A stretch of 64,000 bases of DNA from Polytrichum commune. Taxonomy: Eukaryota; Streptophyta; Polytrichopsida; Polytrichales; Polytrichaceae. The stretch lies in contig OX485805.1 in assembly GCA_950295325.1 (NCBI GenBank), forward strand, positions 37,557,501 through 37,621,500. The letters run 5' to 3'. Position numbers and translations under genes: made by a program. This document shows positions 1 through 10,421 of the stretch, piece after piece (positions within the stretch are counted from its first letter, which is position 1; every line of letters begins with the position of its first letter). The notes under the pieces were generated by a model, which worked only from the letters and a program-made list of their open reading frames with translations, did no database searches and had not been told where the DNA came from.

Positions 1-949
1 TACACACAAGGACAAACTCGAGTCCGGTTGTAGGGAGTTTTTTTTTGTTTTGTTTCTTACCACATATAGCTTAGGGTGGGGTTTACATTAGGGTCCGAGA
101 CCAAAGAAACGTCAAACTCAAACAAGCATGTTGGTCAAAGAGTAATACTTTGGACTCAAGGAGTTACAACGGGGTCCAGTTGCAAAGTTTGAGATTATGA
201 AGCAGCGCTAATGTGGTATGATTGTTCCACCAAATCTTGTCAATCGTAACTTAAGAGAATATTCTGCTTGGTTTGAGAATCCAATCTTTGAACTTGAGTC
301 CAAAAGTGAAGTCCATTTAAGTGGTCTTTTGGACCCCTCCAAGTTTCTTACACCCACCCTCGTCATGATTGCAAGCTTCAAATTCAGGAAATGATTTGGT
401 GTTCAAAGTCATCTATAACATTACTCAAGCTATATCAAGATCTCCATTTCCAAGGGGAGGGGGGAGCCTACAAACATAAAGTAGAGGCGCCCATTCCCAA
501 GAAGGACCCCATCGACAATCTATAGGATACCGTAATTTCAATCAGGCCAGGACTCGATTGCAGTCGAGCTGGAAGCAATAGTGCCATGACACATGTCATG
601 GTTTTGCGTGCTAAAGCGGGGAGGAATGTGGAGTTTAATTGAGCGGTTATGGTAGACTCTAGACATCGGTGATATGTTTAGACCAACTTTTAACTTCAAA
701 AATCCACAATAATTTCAATTTACAGAATATAATTACTGAAATTTGTGCAATCCTCTTGATTTCTATCTTCCTACATGGGCATGAATTTGCATTGCCTTAT
801 ACTTCTCCAAACATGGTGTAGAATCTCTTAAGTGATTGGTTATGGGTGCTTCTACTCTAATTGATTCCCAACCAATGATTCCCGAACCTGCGTATAATAC
901 ACAGCAGTCAAGTACCTTTGCTTAGCCTGGGCCACATGTGTCACATGTT
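1..949. other. Intergenic DNA, no gene recognised
   Basis: No open frame here has recognisable protein character, and I see no terminal repeats or RNA gene. A short imperfect palindrome around the word ATGACACATGTCAT lies near 586-600. The DNA resembles the decayed repeat background of the first 30 kb. Confidence 0.5.
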
Positions 950-1300
950 AATATCTCCGAGAGTTGGCGAATATATCAAGCATGTTGGACTTTGCAAACC
1001 CGGATTTATATAAGGTATGGGCGTGTTATGTGGTTTGCTTTTCATGTTCCCCACCTTCTACCGATTAGATTTACACAATAAAACTTGTGTTGCATGAGCA
1101 AATCTACAATGAAATATCTGAAGAAGAAGAAAAAACTAGATTGAAAATTTGACCTCCTCTTAACTAATTATGGTTATTGGAAGTGCATGTTTGTTGATTT
1201 CTTAACTAAATACATAGGTCCTTCCAATCGTGTTCACTATTGAGTGTAGAGTAGTTATTGAGATTAGAAGTTGTAGTCCGATCTCTTTAAACATGTGTCT
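950..1300 (+). repeat. Fragment of the R1 dispersed repeat
   Basis: This stretch is recognisably similar to 55980-56240. Shared blocks in the same order include 'acttctaccrattagattta', 'ggaagtgcatg.ttgttga', 'cttaactaaatacat' and 'gtccratctctt'. The inverted counterpart is inside the R1 copy at 10.4-14.2 kb. It looks like an old, diverged piece of a non-coding repeat. The frame that opens at 1295 (138 residues) begins inside this repeat and has no family resemblance I can name, so I do not call it a gene. Confidence 0.55.
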
Positions 1301-2774
1301 TTTTATGATGTTCTCTCTTTGATCCTTGTCGAACCACATACCAATCAAAATATAAGGGTCCGATTAAGAAAACAAGTTACTTCAAACCCGTTTGCCTTAA
1401 CAATAGTCGGTTTGCCTTCACATAAGTTAATGCACCATATTTGTGCGAAGTATTACTATTCATTTTGTGAAGGTGGCCCAACACAAGGGGTTGTTTACAC
1501 CATGGACCATGAAGTTGTCCCAAGGCTCCGTAAAATTTGTGATTGGTTGTTGAGCTTTACCCGGGACCACTTCAATTTACACCAAGGAAAAAAAAGAGTC
1601 AAAATGACCATGGAGTTCGAGGTCCCCGAAAGACATATTTCAAGACCTACATTATCCACTCACATGGTCCAACGGGGTTTTGTTGTGGGGGAGGCAAAAG
1701 AGGTGCTCTAGTAGAAAAAAGGCAAGGGCCCATGGCAGAGAAAAACTATCATAATCAAATTTCAATGAAACATTTTGGGGGAAAGAGAAAATGAAGATAA
1801 GGGAAGACACAAGAATGGTCAAATCTGAAGAAGAAAACAAATCCCCTCAAAATTGCCCTCTTTGGGCATATATTAGACAAAATCATCACATTCACTTTTG
1901 GGCGCACGGTCATTCCTCGGCTGGGGCGAACCAACCCGTACATTGGCTCCTTGGAGGCAAGGGTTTAGGCATCCAACAAAGAACGAGTGTATGGGTTAGT
2001 TCACCCAAACTGTCATTCTTCTTGGTCCACATTCGGTTTTACAGCTAGGGAGGGGCCCAAAGTCTTTGTAAACTGAGTTCTTCAAGGAATCGGAGCATGA
2101 AAAAAGGCCATCTTCCACGGTCCATGGTGTAAGCCGGCCCTAATTGGGGGCTTGATGCTTTCAAAGCTCCCCGGCGCTAGGGTGCAACACCCTAGTCGGC
2201 GGAGGAGTAATGCTATGGCCCTTTCAAAGTTCAATGATCACCGGCAGTTCATCCGTCCAAAGACATGTATGTAAGTGAGTGACTGGCAATAAAGTGTGGT
2301 GTTTGGAGTTCTTTAATCCTACAACTTGTAAGGTGGCATGATGGTGTTCGAATGGCACTAGTTTTAAAGGGCGACCCACTTAATTAGTAGCATAGTATAT
2401 ATCTCCCCCTACTCGATTGAAAACCCTTAGATAAGTGGTTAAGCCAAAGCTTCCACAACTTGTAACTTAATTAAGTATTAGTTAAACTAGCTTCCTCATC
2501 CCATGTGCTTGCCCAGCCAGCATTCAATGCCAACCGCGCAATATATGTGCATTAATTTTATGCTGGTTTAAAGCTCCGTTGTTTGGATGGCATTGCCTGG
2601 ATGCCAACAACAAGCTGCCACAATGTGAATACGGTGTGTGTATATCCACAAAGAGGATTTATTATTCCGTTAGGGCCAATGGAAGATGCTCCGTTGAATG
2701 GATGAAAAAACACGAGTCTCGGAACTATGTTGAACGTCCGGCCTACATGAATTAAGTATTGTTTATAGTCCACC
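1301..2774. other. Intergenic DNA, no supported gene
   Basis: Several short overlapping frames exist on both strands (for example 1295-1711 +), but none has motifs, a clean start context or a second copy with a preserved frame. I see nothing else definable. Confidence 0.4.
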
Positions 2775-3036
2775 CACACTTACTGGTGCGGGCCACCAGT
2801 GAACGGTTCCTACCAGCACTGGTTACATTCAATGGCTCGCACTCGCTAAACCAACTCTAGAAGTGGTCCCTACTGGGAGGCGTCCTTCGTTGCTTGCCCA
2901 AACCAGTGAGTGTGGACATGCTATATTGCACGGTCACGGGAACCGTTCGTCCACAAGTCTTCGTAATGGGCCAAAGCTCGAAATAAGTCGCAGACACCGT
3001 CGATTGTTGTGCCAGTAAATAAAGTGCAAAGCTAAT
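2775..3036 (+). repeat. Dispersed repeat, partner at 13.58 kb with flipped interior
   Basis: The words 'cttactggtgcgggccacc' and 'ttcctaccagca' occur here and at 13590-13625 in the same orientation. The following block (ggttacattcaatggc...aaccaactctagaagtgg) recurs at 13627-13690 as its reverse complement. The two copies therefore share their outer part but have the inner ~55 bp inverted. No coding frame is recognisable. Confidence 0.5.
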
Positions 3037-3235
3037 CACTGATCGTCCCAATTAGTGTGTGTTACTATTTGAAATTTCGGAGTTCAATAACGTCTTTCTT
3101 AAGGGTATGATTTTTACTAACAAAAGTTCAATAGGCTTTGCTATGTGAAATACTACATACATCCACATTAAATAGTTATAGCAATAGTGTAACCCCGCGT
3201 CGTAACACACACACTAAAATGGAATAATCAGTGTG
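3037..3235. mobile_element. MITE-like element, family M2 copy a
   Basis: The ends are imperfect inverted repeats. The left end is 'cactgatcgtcccaattagt' followed by GTGTGTTACT; the right end, reverse-complemented, starts 'cactgattattccattttag' and continues TGTGTGTGTTAC. The same arrangement, with an inner GGRGTTACRCAAYGC-type block, recurs at 5.15 and 7.56 kb. There is no internal coding capacity. Target duplications are not clear, so the element class is undecided. Confidence 0.5.
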
Positions 3236-4911
3236 GAGTGCTACTAGTGGTGCAGTGGTCATAGCTCCGACAAAAGGTCGGGAAGCCCAAAGTCCAAAGG
3301 AACCACATGTACCGAATCCCACTTCAACACGACTTCCAAAAATTGTGGGGGATGAAAAACCTGCAAAATGGATGACAATGCCGAGTTCTCTCCGACGCCA
3401 TTGGTGGTTTATGGGTAGTTGGGGCTTCAATTTGTGGGCGTTCGGCAATAATGTTAAAGAAGTTTTTTGGGATGATAATGGTGGCCACGTCATTGACTCG
3501 TCATCTTTTTGGGGCATTTCTTGTTTTGTTTTGGTTAGGGCTCCTTTTTCCATCCAAAGGGAGACGGCTTTCGTGCATTGTCTAAGGTAAACGTGTGTTG
3601 TTTGGATACTTTTCCTTTTTGCACCCACTTGTCGTAGGACATGAAACACGCAATTCATGAGATGTGAGATGATTTAACACATCCAAATGGCAGCCATTGT
3701 CGTTTCATTCATGAATATTTGGAGCTCGTATGAATATCTTGTTCATTATCAAAGAGAATATCCCAACGTGCTTATCAAGTGGTCATATACCCCCCCTCCT
3801 CCACAAACATGTTGACTACTGAGCCTAGAATGGTTAGCATATTGCGAGCACTTATTCCAATCTCCTTTGAACGCATTCCTATTTGGTGTCCGCTCATAAT
3901 ATATCCGCACTTGACCACATACCACCCGACTATAGGTGTTTAAATTATTGCTATGTTGGAATTAGACATGTTTGCCTTATCCAAAAATCGTCAAGCTACA
4001 TCACCACCGCGTTTGGAGGATATGTGTATGAGTCACCACGGTCCCTGCGTAACATTTTTCCTACATTATATTGTTGAGCTTCGAGCTCAGATTACCATCT
4101 TAACTCCTAAAAGACCACGTGTAGAGTGAGACGACACTTTTGACAACATTGAACATTATTTTTAAAACGCTTAACAACATCCAAATGTGCTCAGAATTGG
4201 AATAACACTAAATCACCCAAACCGTCGCTCCACTAAATTGTAATTCTAGTATTTAGAATAAACCACAACTATGTGGGTTCCTTCAAAATGTTCCAAAATG
4301 CTAGATATGGCCTTACGGTCCTTTAGGGGTCAAAGTATACCCCCACAATCACAATCCGATATGGAGGTTGAGGTGTATAGATATCATGTTGATTTTAAAG
4401 TTGCAAGTTTATGACCCTAGGCACCCATCTACGATGATGGTATATTGATGGGGATTGTGAGTACGGAGAGTACGGAGTCCACAACTCTATGTATAATGAA
4501 CACAATCCTTTGGGCTCGATTGCCATCGGGACTCTTGTTCTCGGTGCCGTTTAGGTTATGTCTCGGGGGCGGTCATTGGGTTTGTGACGAGGGGCTAGGC
4601 TATAGGCACATACCAAACACAAAACTTTTCGTTTTTTCTTATGTCGAGGCAAGTAAAGTGAGTTTTTGGACGTTCACTAATACCTCTCATTGAGGGTGTT
4701 TAAAATGCATAGTTCCCCCCTATACACGGAGGTGGGTGAACACACATGCGAGTGTGGGGGAGCCTCGTTCTATCATGATCTATCACATGGTTGGAAGTAA
4801 GGTAGAAAGACATGAGGGGTGTTGTATTCACCTACAAAGTATCTACGTAGGTGACCTCCAATGTACAGGGAGAACTAGCAACATGTTACAAGTTCGTCGG
4901 TTGACAACATT
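3236..4911. other. Intergenic DNA with overlapping unassigned frames
   Basis: Frames of 119 residues (3231-3590 +) and 160 residues (3176-3658 -) lie opposite each other over the same DNA, so at most one could be real. Neither has a motif I recognise, and both overlap the end of an M2 element. A frame at 4736-5131 (+) runs through two strong hairpins and is more likely incidental. Confidence 0.35.
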
Positions 4912-5032
4912 CCATGTAGTATTCTTGGATATTCCCCACATTCAGATTGAATGTGGAGAATATCCAGGACTACTACGTGGCATACTGCCAGTCCCACATA
5001 ACATTGTTATGAAACTGGATAATGTTATGTGG
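4912..5032 (+). other. Two consecutive strong stem-loops
   Basis: The first hairpin pairs 4912-4944 with 4948-4980, a 33-bp stem with a 3-nt loop. By my count only two positions are true mismatches and two more are G:U wobbles. The second pairs 4994-5005 (ccacataacatt) with 5021-5032 (aatgttatgtgg), a perfect 12-bp stem. Weaker relatives of the surrounding sequence occur near 8430-8500, 8900-8970 and 27230-27300. This could be a foldback transposon remnant or the precursor of a small RNA; the sequence does not decide between them. Confidence 0.6.
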
Positions 5033-5151
5033 CCCAAAAAGAATGATTTGTATTTCAAAATATGCGAAACAAACCGATCCTCCAAGGATTGTATAACCTT
5101 CGAGATGAGAACGGACAGTGAGTTGTGGTGAAAACGTGTGTGGAGGATAAC

Positions 5152-5372
5152 TACAATGATTATCCCAATTATTGTAGGTTGCTATTTGGAGTTACACAAC
5201 GCAGTGACGTCTTACTCAAGAGTTCGATTTTACTAATGAAAGTTCAATAGGTCCGTTGGACATTATAAAACATATATGACCTTGCTTGGGGGGGGGGGAA
5301 CTACATTTTCATGAAATGGTTAAAGCATTGCGTAACCCCGAAAAGTAACGTGCACTAATTGGGATAACCAAC
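5152..5372. mobile_element. MITE-like element, family M2 copy b
   Basis: The left end contains 'gattatcccaatta' then GTTGCTATTTGGAGTTACACAACGC. The right end, reverse-complemented, contains 'ggttatcccaattagt' then GTTACTTTTCGGGGTTACGCAATGC. These inverted ends are about 45 bp long and imperfect. The interior shares 'tactaaygaaagttcaatagg' with copy a at 3.1 kb. It has no coding frame and includes a 12-base G run near 5288. Confidence 0.55.
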
Positions 5373-6783
5373 GTAATCATCTCATGAGCACAAGATGAAC
5401 ATTGTGGATGAAACACCTTGTGCATTAATGAAAAAACACAAAGAAATCATTGGAAGTTCTCTTCACTTGGTCGAGCAACCGGTTGAAAGTAAAATGATAT
5501 ATTCTAAAAGCAATCTAGGTATAACGGATGGTCTCATTCAAACAATGGCTAGATGACTTCAAAATTTGAGGATCTTGACTCGTTGTGTTCAAATTCTCGT
5601 GGTTGGTTTACGAATCCATTGCACCGATGCTCCTTTTCATTTTGGGGGCGACTCGGGACAAATGAGATTCGAATGCCCAAAAGGCATGGATGCATGTAAT
5701 CACCCAATCAAGGATGTATATTTTCAATGGACACTACCACTAGCAACCCTTCACCGAAGCCCGAGTTACAACCAACCATTGTGGGTATGGGTTGGACCAA
5801 CCTTTTCTTGGTCCAACGATTCCCACCGTGATTGGACACTTCATGTGAGACTTTGGGTCTAGGAACTCGAACATTCTTTGGCTCTTCTACCATCCTAACT
5901 AGCTTAGCCGCACGGGGTGTTTCCCAAGTGAGTTTCTCAACACGATTCGTAAGCCGTATAATTTTGGTCCACATTGGCTCAAACTCACATACGAGGCCGC
6001 ATCTCGACTTTCGCTTTATCCAACAATGGACTAGCAACTCCTCCTTACTTGTAACGTGTGGGAGCCGTGCTTCCAAGCTCACACGTGGGTTCCAATTGCA
6101 AGGTTTTAGCGAAGGTGCTATCACCACATTGGTCCTCATTTATGGGCATCGATTACTAAATTCTCGTGTCATATGACCATGTCTTTAATATCCGATCATA
6201 TTCAATGTGATTAGAACATTGTGTGATAATCGTCGCGTGTTCATTGTTGAGAGGGTTTAAAGATGAGGTGCTACGATTCAATTGAAAAAAAGCATTCAAT
6301 GTCATCAAGTATCCAAAACATTACCCAGTAAATGGGTTGTGTTCAGTTGGCCTGGTTTCAAATTTCAGTTTGGTTGTAGTGGGATTCTAGCATCCAGAGT
6401 CTTTATTCTCAAATCTATGTTGGACCCACAAACACAACTCATCAGTTGAATAATATTATGTCATAATTTGTTGAGTTGCACTATTGTTTCATTATGCACA
6501 TGTGGTTTGGATCAATTATGTCGTTCAATTCATTAGTATTGCAAACATGCTTATGTCCTCATATGCACACATCTTCTTGTCTTGTTATGTTATTGTAGTG
6601 TTCACCAAATGTCCAAATCTTAATCATGTCCACCATACAATTTTGAAAATCCTTTTTTCCCCACACCTACACAAAGAACAAATACAAATACTACTAATAT
6701 TTTTTTGCTAAAAGGTGATGTGGCATGAAATCAATTAAAGTTCAACAAACAAAGTGCCTAATTGATGAGGTGTATAGGTGGAT
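5373..6783. other. Intergenic DNA, no supported gene
   Basis: Opposed frames at 5708-6139 (-, 143 residues) and 5832-6176 (+, 114 residues) overlap each other and have no recognisable motifs. No repeat partner for this stretch was found in the window. Confidence 0.35.
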
Positions 6784-7277
6784 TGGTATATAGGTGAATG
6801 CATGAAATCAATACACAATACCAACAACAATATCAAAGAACCTATCTTACTGGCACCAAATTTGTGATACCATTCAAATATTGATATTTGATTGGCATCC
6901 AGAAAATATATACTAATGTTGGTATGGTATCATCTTTCTTGCCACCATTCGAGTATCTATAATGAGGACTATAAATCATAGGTTTTCTCATACCAGCAGG
7001 GTATGGATATTGGAAGGTGATCTTGTTTCAAACACCATTCGGGCTATATGCAACGCAAGAACCTTCATACTAGGCAAAAGCATCATAATATGATTACGGT
7101 TCAGAATGGTGGTGACTCAAACAATAACTCAGGTATACAAAGATCTCTCACCTTGACATATTGTATCCACCAAATGTCACATTTGACTATTTTCACTAAG
7201 TTAATACTTAGATTAAGATTCATTGTTGCCATTATTGATATTGATTATTGATACCCAATGCATTCACCTATATGCCT
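6784..7277. mobile_element. MITE-like element with ~20-bp inverted ends
   Basis: The left end reads 'ggtatataggtgaatgcat' and the right end, reverse-complemented, reads 'ggcatataggtgaatgcat'. That gives a near-perfect inverted repeat about 490 bp apart around a non-coding AT-rich interior. A second copy of the left end plus 'atcaaagaacctatc' occurs at 18694-18740 without an obvious right end. I could not find a convincing target-site duplication. Confidence 0.5.
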
Positions 7278-7562
7278 TCACCAACATAGGTTTATACCCC
7301 CCCCCCACACACACATTGTGAGCTAAAATTTAAAGCTATGTGTGTAAGGTAGATGAATATGTTATAGAAAGTTAAACCTACAGAGATTCAACCATTAAAA
7401 TATTGCATGTTTCTTCAAGAATTTTTATTTATTTTGAATTAAACGAGAGTTCACATTTCCCGTTTTTATTTTATTTTGACCAACTTTGATTTTCTTCCTT
7501 AATTCACTCATAGGTGGTTTCAACTCTCGAACCTCCACTACATGTAACAACCACAGTAAATA
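7278..7562. other. AT-rich spacer
   Basis: The spacer contains a short C-run and CA-run near 7298-7314. Otherwise it holds nothing definable. Confidence 0.4.
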
Positions 7563-7768
7563 GTGTATTTATTATCACTTACTATTTGGAATTACGCAAT
7601 GCTACAACTATTCACTATATATCTCTATTTTGCCAATGAAGGTAAAAACTGATTTTTTTGACATTATAGAACAATAACATCTTAACCTGGTAAAAGAATA
7701 CCAGCTTATTGATAGTAGGAATATAATATTGTGTAACTCCAAATAGTAAGTGACTGACAGTAAATAAA
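7563..7768. mobile_element. MITE-like element, family M2 copy c
   Basis: The left end TCACTTACTATTTGGAATTACGCAAT matches the reverse complement of the right end, TCACTTACTATTTGGAGTTACACAAT, over 25-26 bp with two differences. The flanks extend the pairing loosely (TATTTATTA). The block ATTTGGRRTTACRCAAYG is shared with the other two M2 elements. The interior is AT-rich and non-coding. Confidence 0.6.
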
Positions 7769-8204
7769 TATGTAGTGTTAGGTAAGCCTTGCAAGGAAGG
7801 TTCTAGGAACTTCCACACAGAAACTGAATACTTACATAGTCAATGCCTTATATTTTCACCCCTTCTTTAATACACTTTAAGAGCATGATTGCTCCACGCT
7901 GTCCCCCAATGACAGAGCCAGGGCGGTAATACCCGGCGGACGCTGCTTTGGACCGCTGGTTTAAAGCTAGCAAGCGACCCGGTGGCTAACTGATTATCCG
8001 GGTGGACCGTTGGATAATGCTAGATGTCTTAAAATATGGCTTTGGAACCGGTCAAGAGGGGGACACTTGGGGAAGTCTCCCGGAACCCATCACTTTCATC
8101 CAAGTGGCCGAAGGGCGTCGGCTCCGCCTCCTTCGTGGATGAATGTCGTTCTCTTCGATGAAGTTCGTTGAGCCTTGTCGGGGTTTGGTGGGGGGGGGGG
8201 AGGG
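7769..8204. other. Intergenic DNA, GC-richer patch
   Basis: The stretch 7890-8190 is GC-richer than its surroundings. No frame in it has recognisable protein character. It abuts a tandem duplication on the right. Confidence 0.35.
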
Positions 8205-9066
8205 AGGCTCCTTCAAATGAGCAGGTGGCCTGCCGCACAATTCGTAATCACAAAGGAATTCAATGACAGAAGCTTCTCCATAGTATGGGGAGTGTGGTAA
8301 AAACATGTCATTTATAGGGTTGTTTCTTATTCATTCTAATTTAAACCTCGATAAACTTATGTCCTCTAACCATAACATTATTCAGATCCATAACATTGTT
8401 TCTTGTGAGAACTGACAATATTTCACGTAGTATTTTTGGGTATTCCTCACATTCGATCTGTTACACATTCACTCATATGTGTTAGGTGTTATGTTGAATA
8501 ACAATCAAAAACCATAAGTTTTACATGGGATTTTATTGTGTATGAGCGAACTTCTCATCCATCCAACATCGAAATGTGATCCCATGTAGAGTTGTTGCAA
8601 ATTTATCTCAAATGACTTGAACTAGATTGATTTGGGGCCTTTACATGGCTAATTGACTAAAAGTAATAGCATTTTGGGATTCGTACTACTAGAGCTTTTC
8701 TTCAAATGAGCAGGTGGCATGCCGCACAATTCGTAATCACAAAGGAATTCAATGACAAAAATTTCTCCATAGTGTGGGGAGTGTGGTAAAAACATGTCAT
8801 TTGTAGGGTTGTTTCTTATTCATTCTACTTTAAACCTCGATAAACTTATGTTCTCGATTCATAACATTGTTCAGATCCATAACAATGTTTCTTGTGGGAA
8901 CTGACAATATTCCACGTAGTATTTCCGGGTATTTCTCACATTCGATCAGTTACACATTCAATCATATGTGTCAGGTGTTATGTTAAACTAGATTGATTTG
9001 GGGCCTTACAAGGCTAATTGACTAAACGTAATAGCATTTTGGGATTCGTACTACCAGAGCTTTTCT
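8205..9066 (+). repeat. Imperfect tandem duplication, ~495-bp unit
   Basis: The block beginning 'caaatgagcaggtggc' at 8213 recurs at 8705. The block ending '..tagcatttt gggattcgtact' plus 'agagcttttct' occurs at 8625-8702 and again at 8985-9066. The second unit lacks about 130 bp present in the first (roughly 8490-8625). The two units are mostly identical with scattered substitutions, so this is a tandem duplication followed by a deletion in the second unit. There is no coding frame. Confidence 0.8.
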
Positions 9067-10421
9067 GTCGGATGAATGAGACGTATGTTCATATGTGGTA
9101 ATTCCCTCTACCCTAGCAATTCACTCTCCCTTGGTAGGTGCTACGAAATATCACCCATTGAATTGAGCATGGATCGAGTTTGGTAACGCAACTACGTTTT
9201 CATTGTCCATTAGTGTTATCTACATCGTTTGTTGAAGAGGCATGAAAATTGGGAGTTTCATGTCTATTTGGAGGATTTTTTTCTTTTCTTTCTAAACCCT
9301 CTTGCTCTTGGTTTGTCATAGTGTAAAATAAAACCCATGAAGAAATTTTCATCTTGGACGGTTTGAGGAGGGAAAGAAAGTTTGGAGCATCTTTGTGTGA
9401 TGAGAACATGGCACATAATTAGAGTGTGGAGGAAGCTTGTGGAATACGAGTGTTAACAATAGATTAGTCATTTTTACTAAGAAGATAGTTAAGAGGTACA
9501 AGGAGGACCTTGTTGGGAAACTTTTAGGAGTGCTAACTAGACCAACAAGATTATTTGGGACTAAAGAATGTAAGGATAAGAGCGATGCATGCATGCGCTC
9601 CTTAGGATGAGCACATAGAAGTTGCGGTTAGGATAGTGATAGGGTTTCTTAGACCACAAATCATGCTTAAGAAGTATAAAAAAGCATGTGTAGAGTAGAA
9701 GGCATGTTTGGGAGTTTTTTTGTGGTATGCAATTTACATTGATGGACGAGGCATCAATAGTTTGAATACAAGGGGCTTACTATTGAAGGGAATTTTCTTA
9801 CTCTTGTTTGATGCTTTGCTACAAGGTGACACTGTATTTGTAGTAATTACCAAATAAGTCTTCAATATAATAAATCAAAAGGAAGGGTAGAAATCAAAGT
9901 TCTTTTACAAGGAGATGTTGCGGTACCACCTCTACAACACCAATTGCTACTTTATACCATAGGTGTAATATTATGATCTCAACATGTGTAAGACAATAAT
10001 ATATGTATGTGTTGATATAAAGGAAATAATCATGTAAGAAGAAATATTAAGCAAGAAATTGTGTGAGTAAAATAATTGTGAACATTGAGAGGGGTTTGAT
10101 TGAGATGGATGACCCTCTGTATTAGTCCAACAAAATAAGACACCCTCTCGCGCTTTGGTCCTTCTACAGTTATGTTGACCAATAGGCAAGGAAATACGGT
10201 GGGATTTGACGACAATTGTTATATCTCCACCTCCTCCCCTCTAAAGCATAGTTGGAGGGAGATGTGATGGTGACAGTGGAGATGTTCTATTTCCCTTTGT
10301 CTTGAATTGAACATATCTACACTTGGAGCTCTTTCAATGTGCCACGTAAAACTATGGGAAGGGGCCTCTAGCTCTCGTAGAAAAACAATTGTCCCACTCA
10401 AGGTTTAATTGTACTCAAACC
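9067..10421. other. Intergenic DNA, no supported gene
   Basis: Only short frames below about 80 residues with no motifs are present. No partner for this stretch was seen elsewhere in the window. Confidence 0.4.

Noticed and set aside
1295-1711. 138-residue frame
   Set aside because: It starts inside an R1-family repeat fragment and resembles no family I know; counterparts in other R1 copies are not open.
3176-3658. 160-residue reverse-strand frame
   Set aside because: It overlaps an open frame on the other strand and an M2 element, with no motif; likely chance in decayed DNA.
5708-6176. Opposed 143- and 114-residue frames
   Set aside because: They occupy the same DNA on both strands and neither has recognisable protein features.
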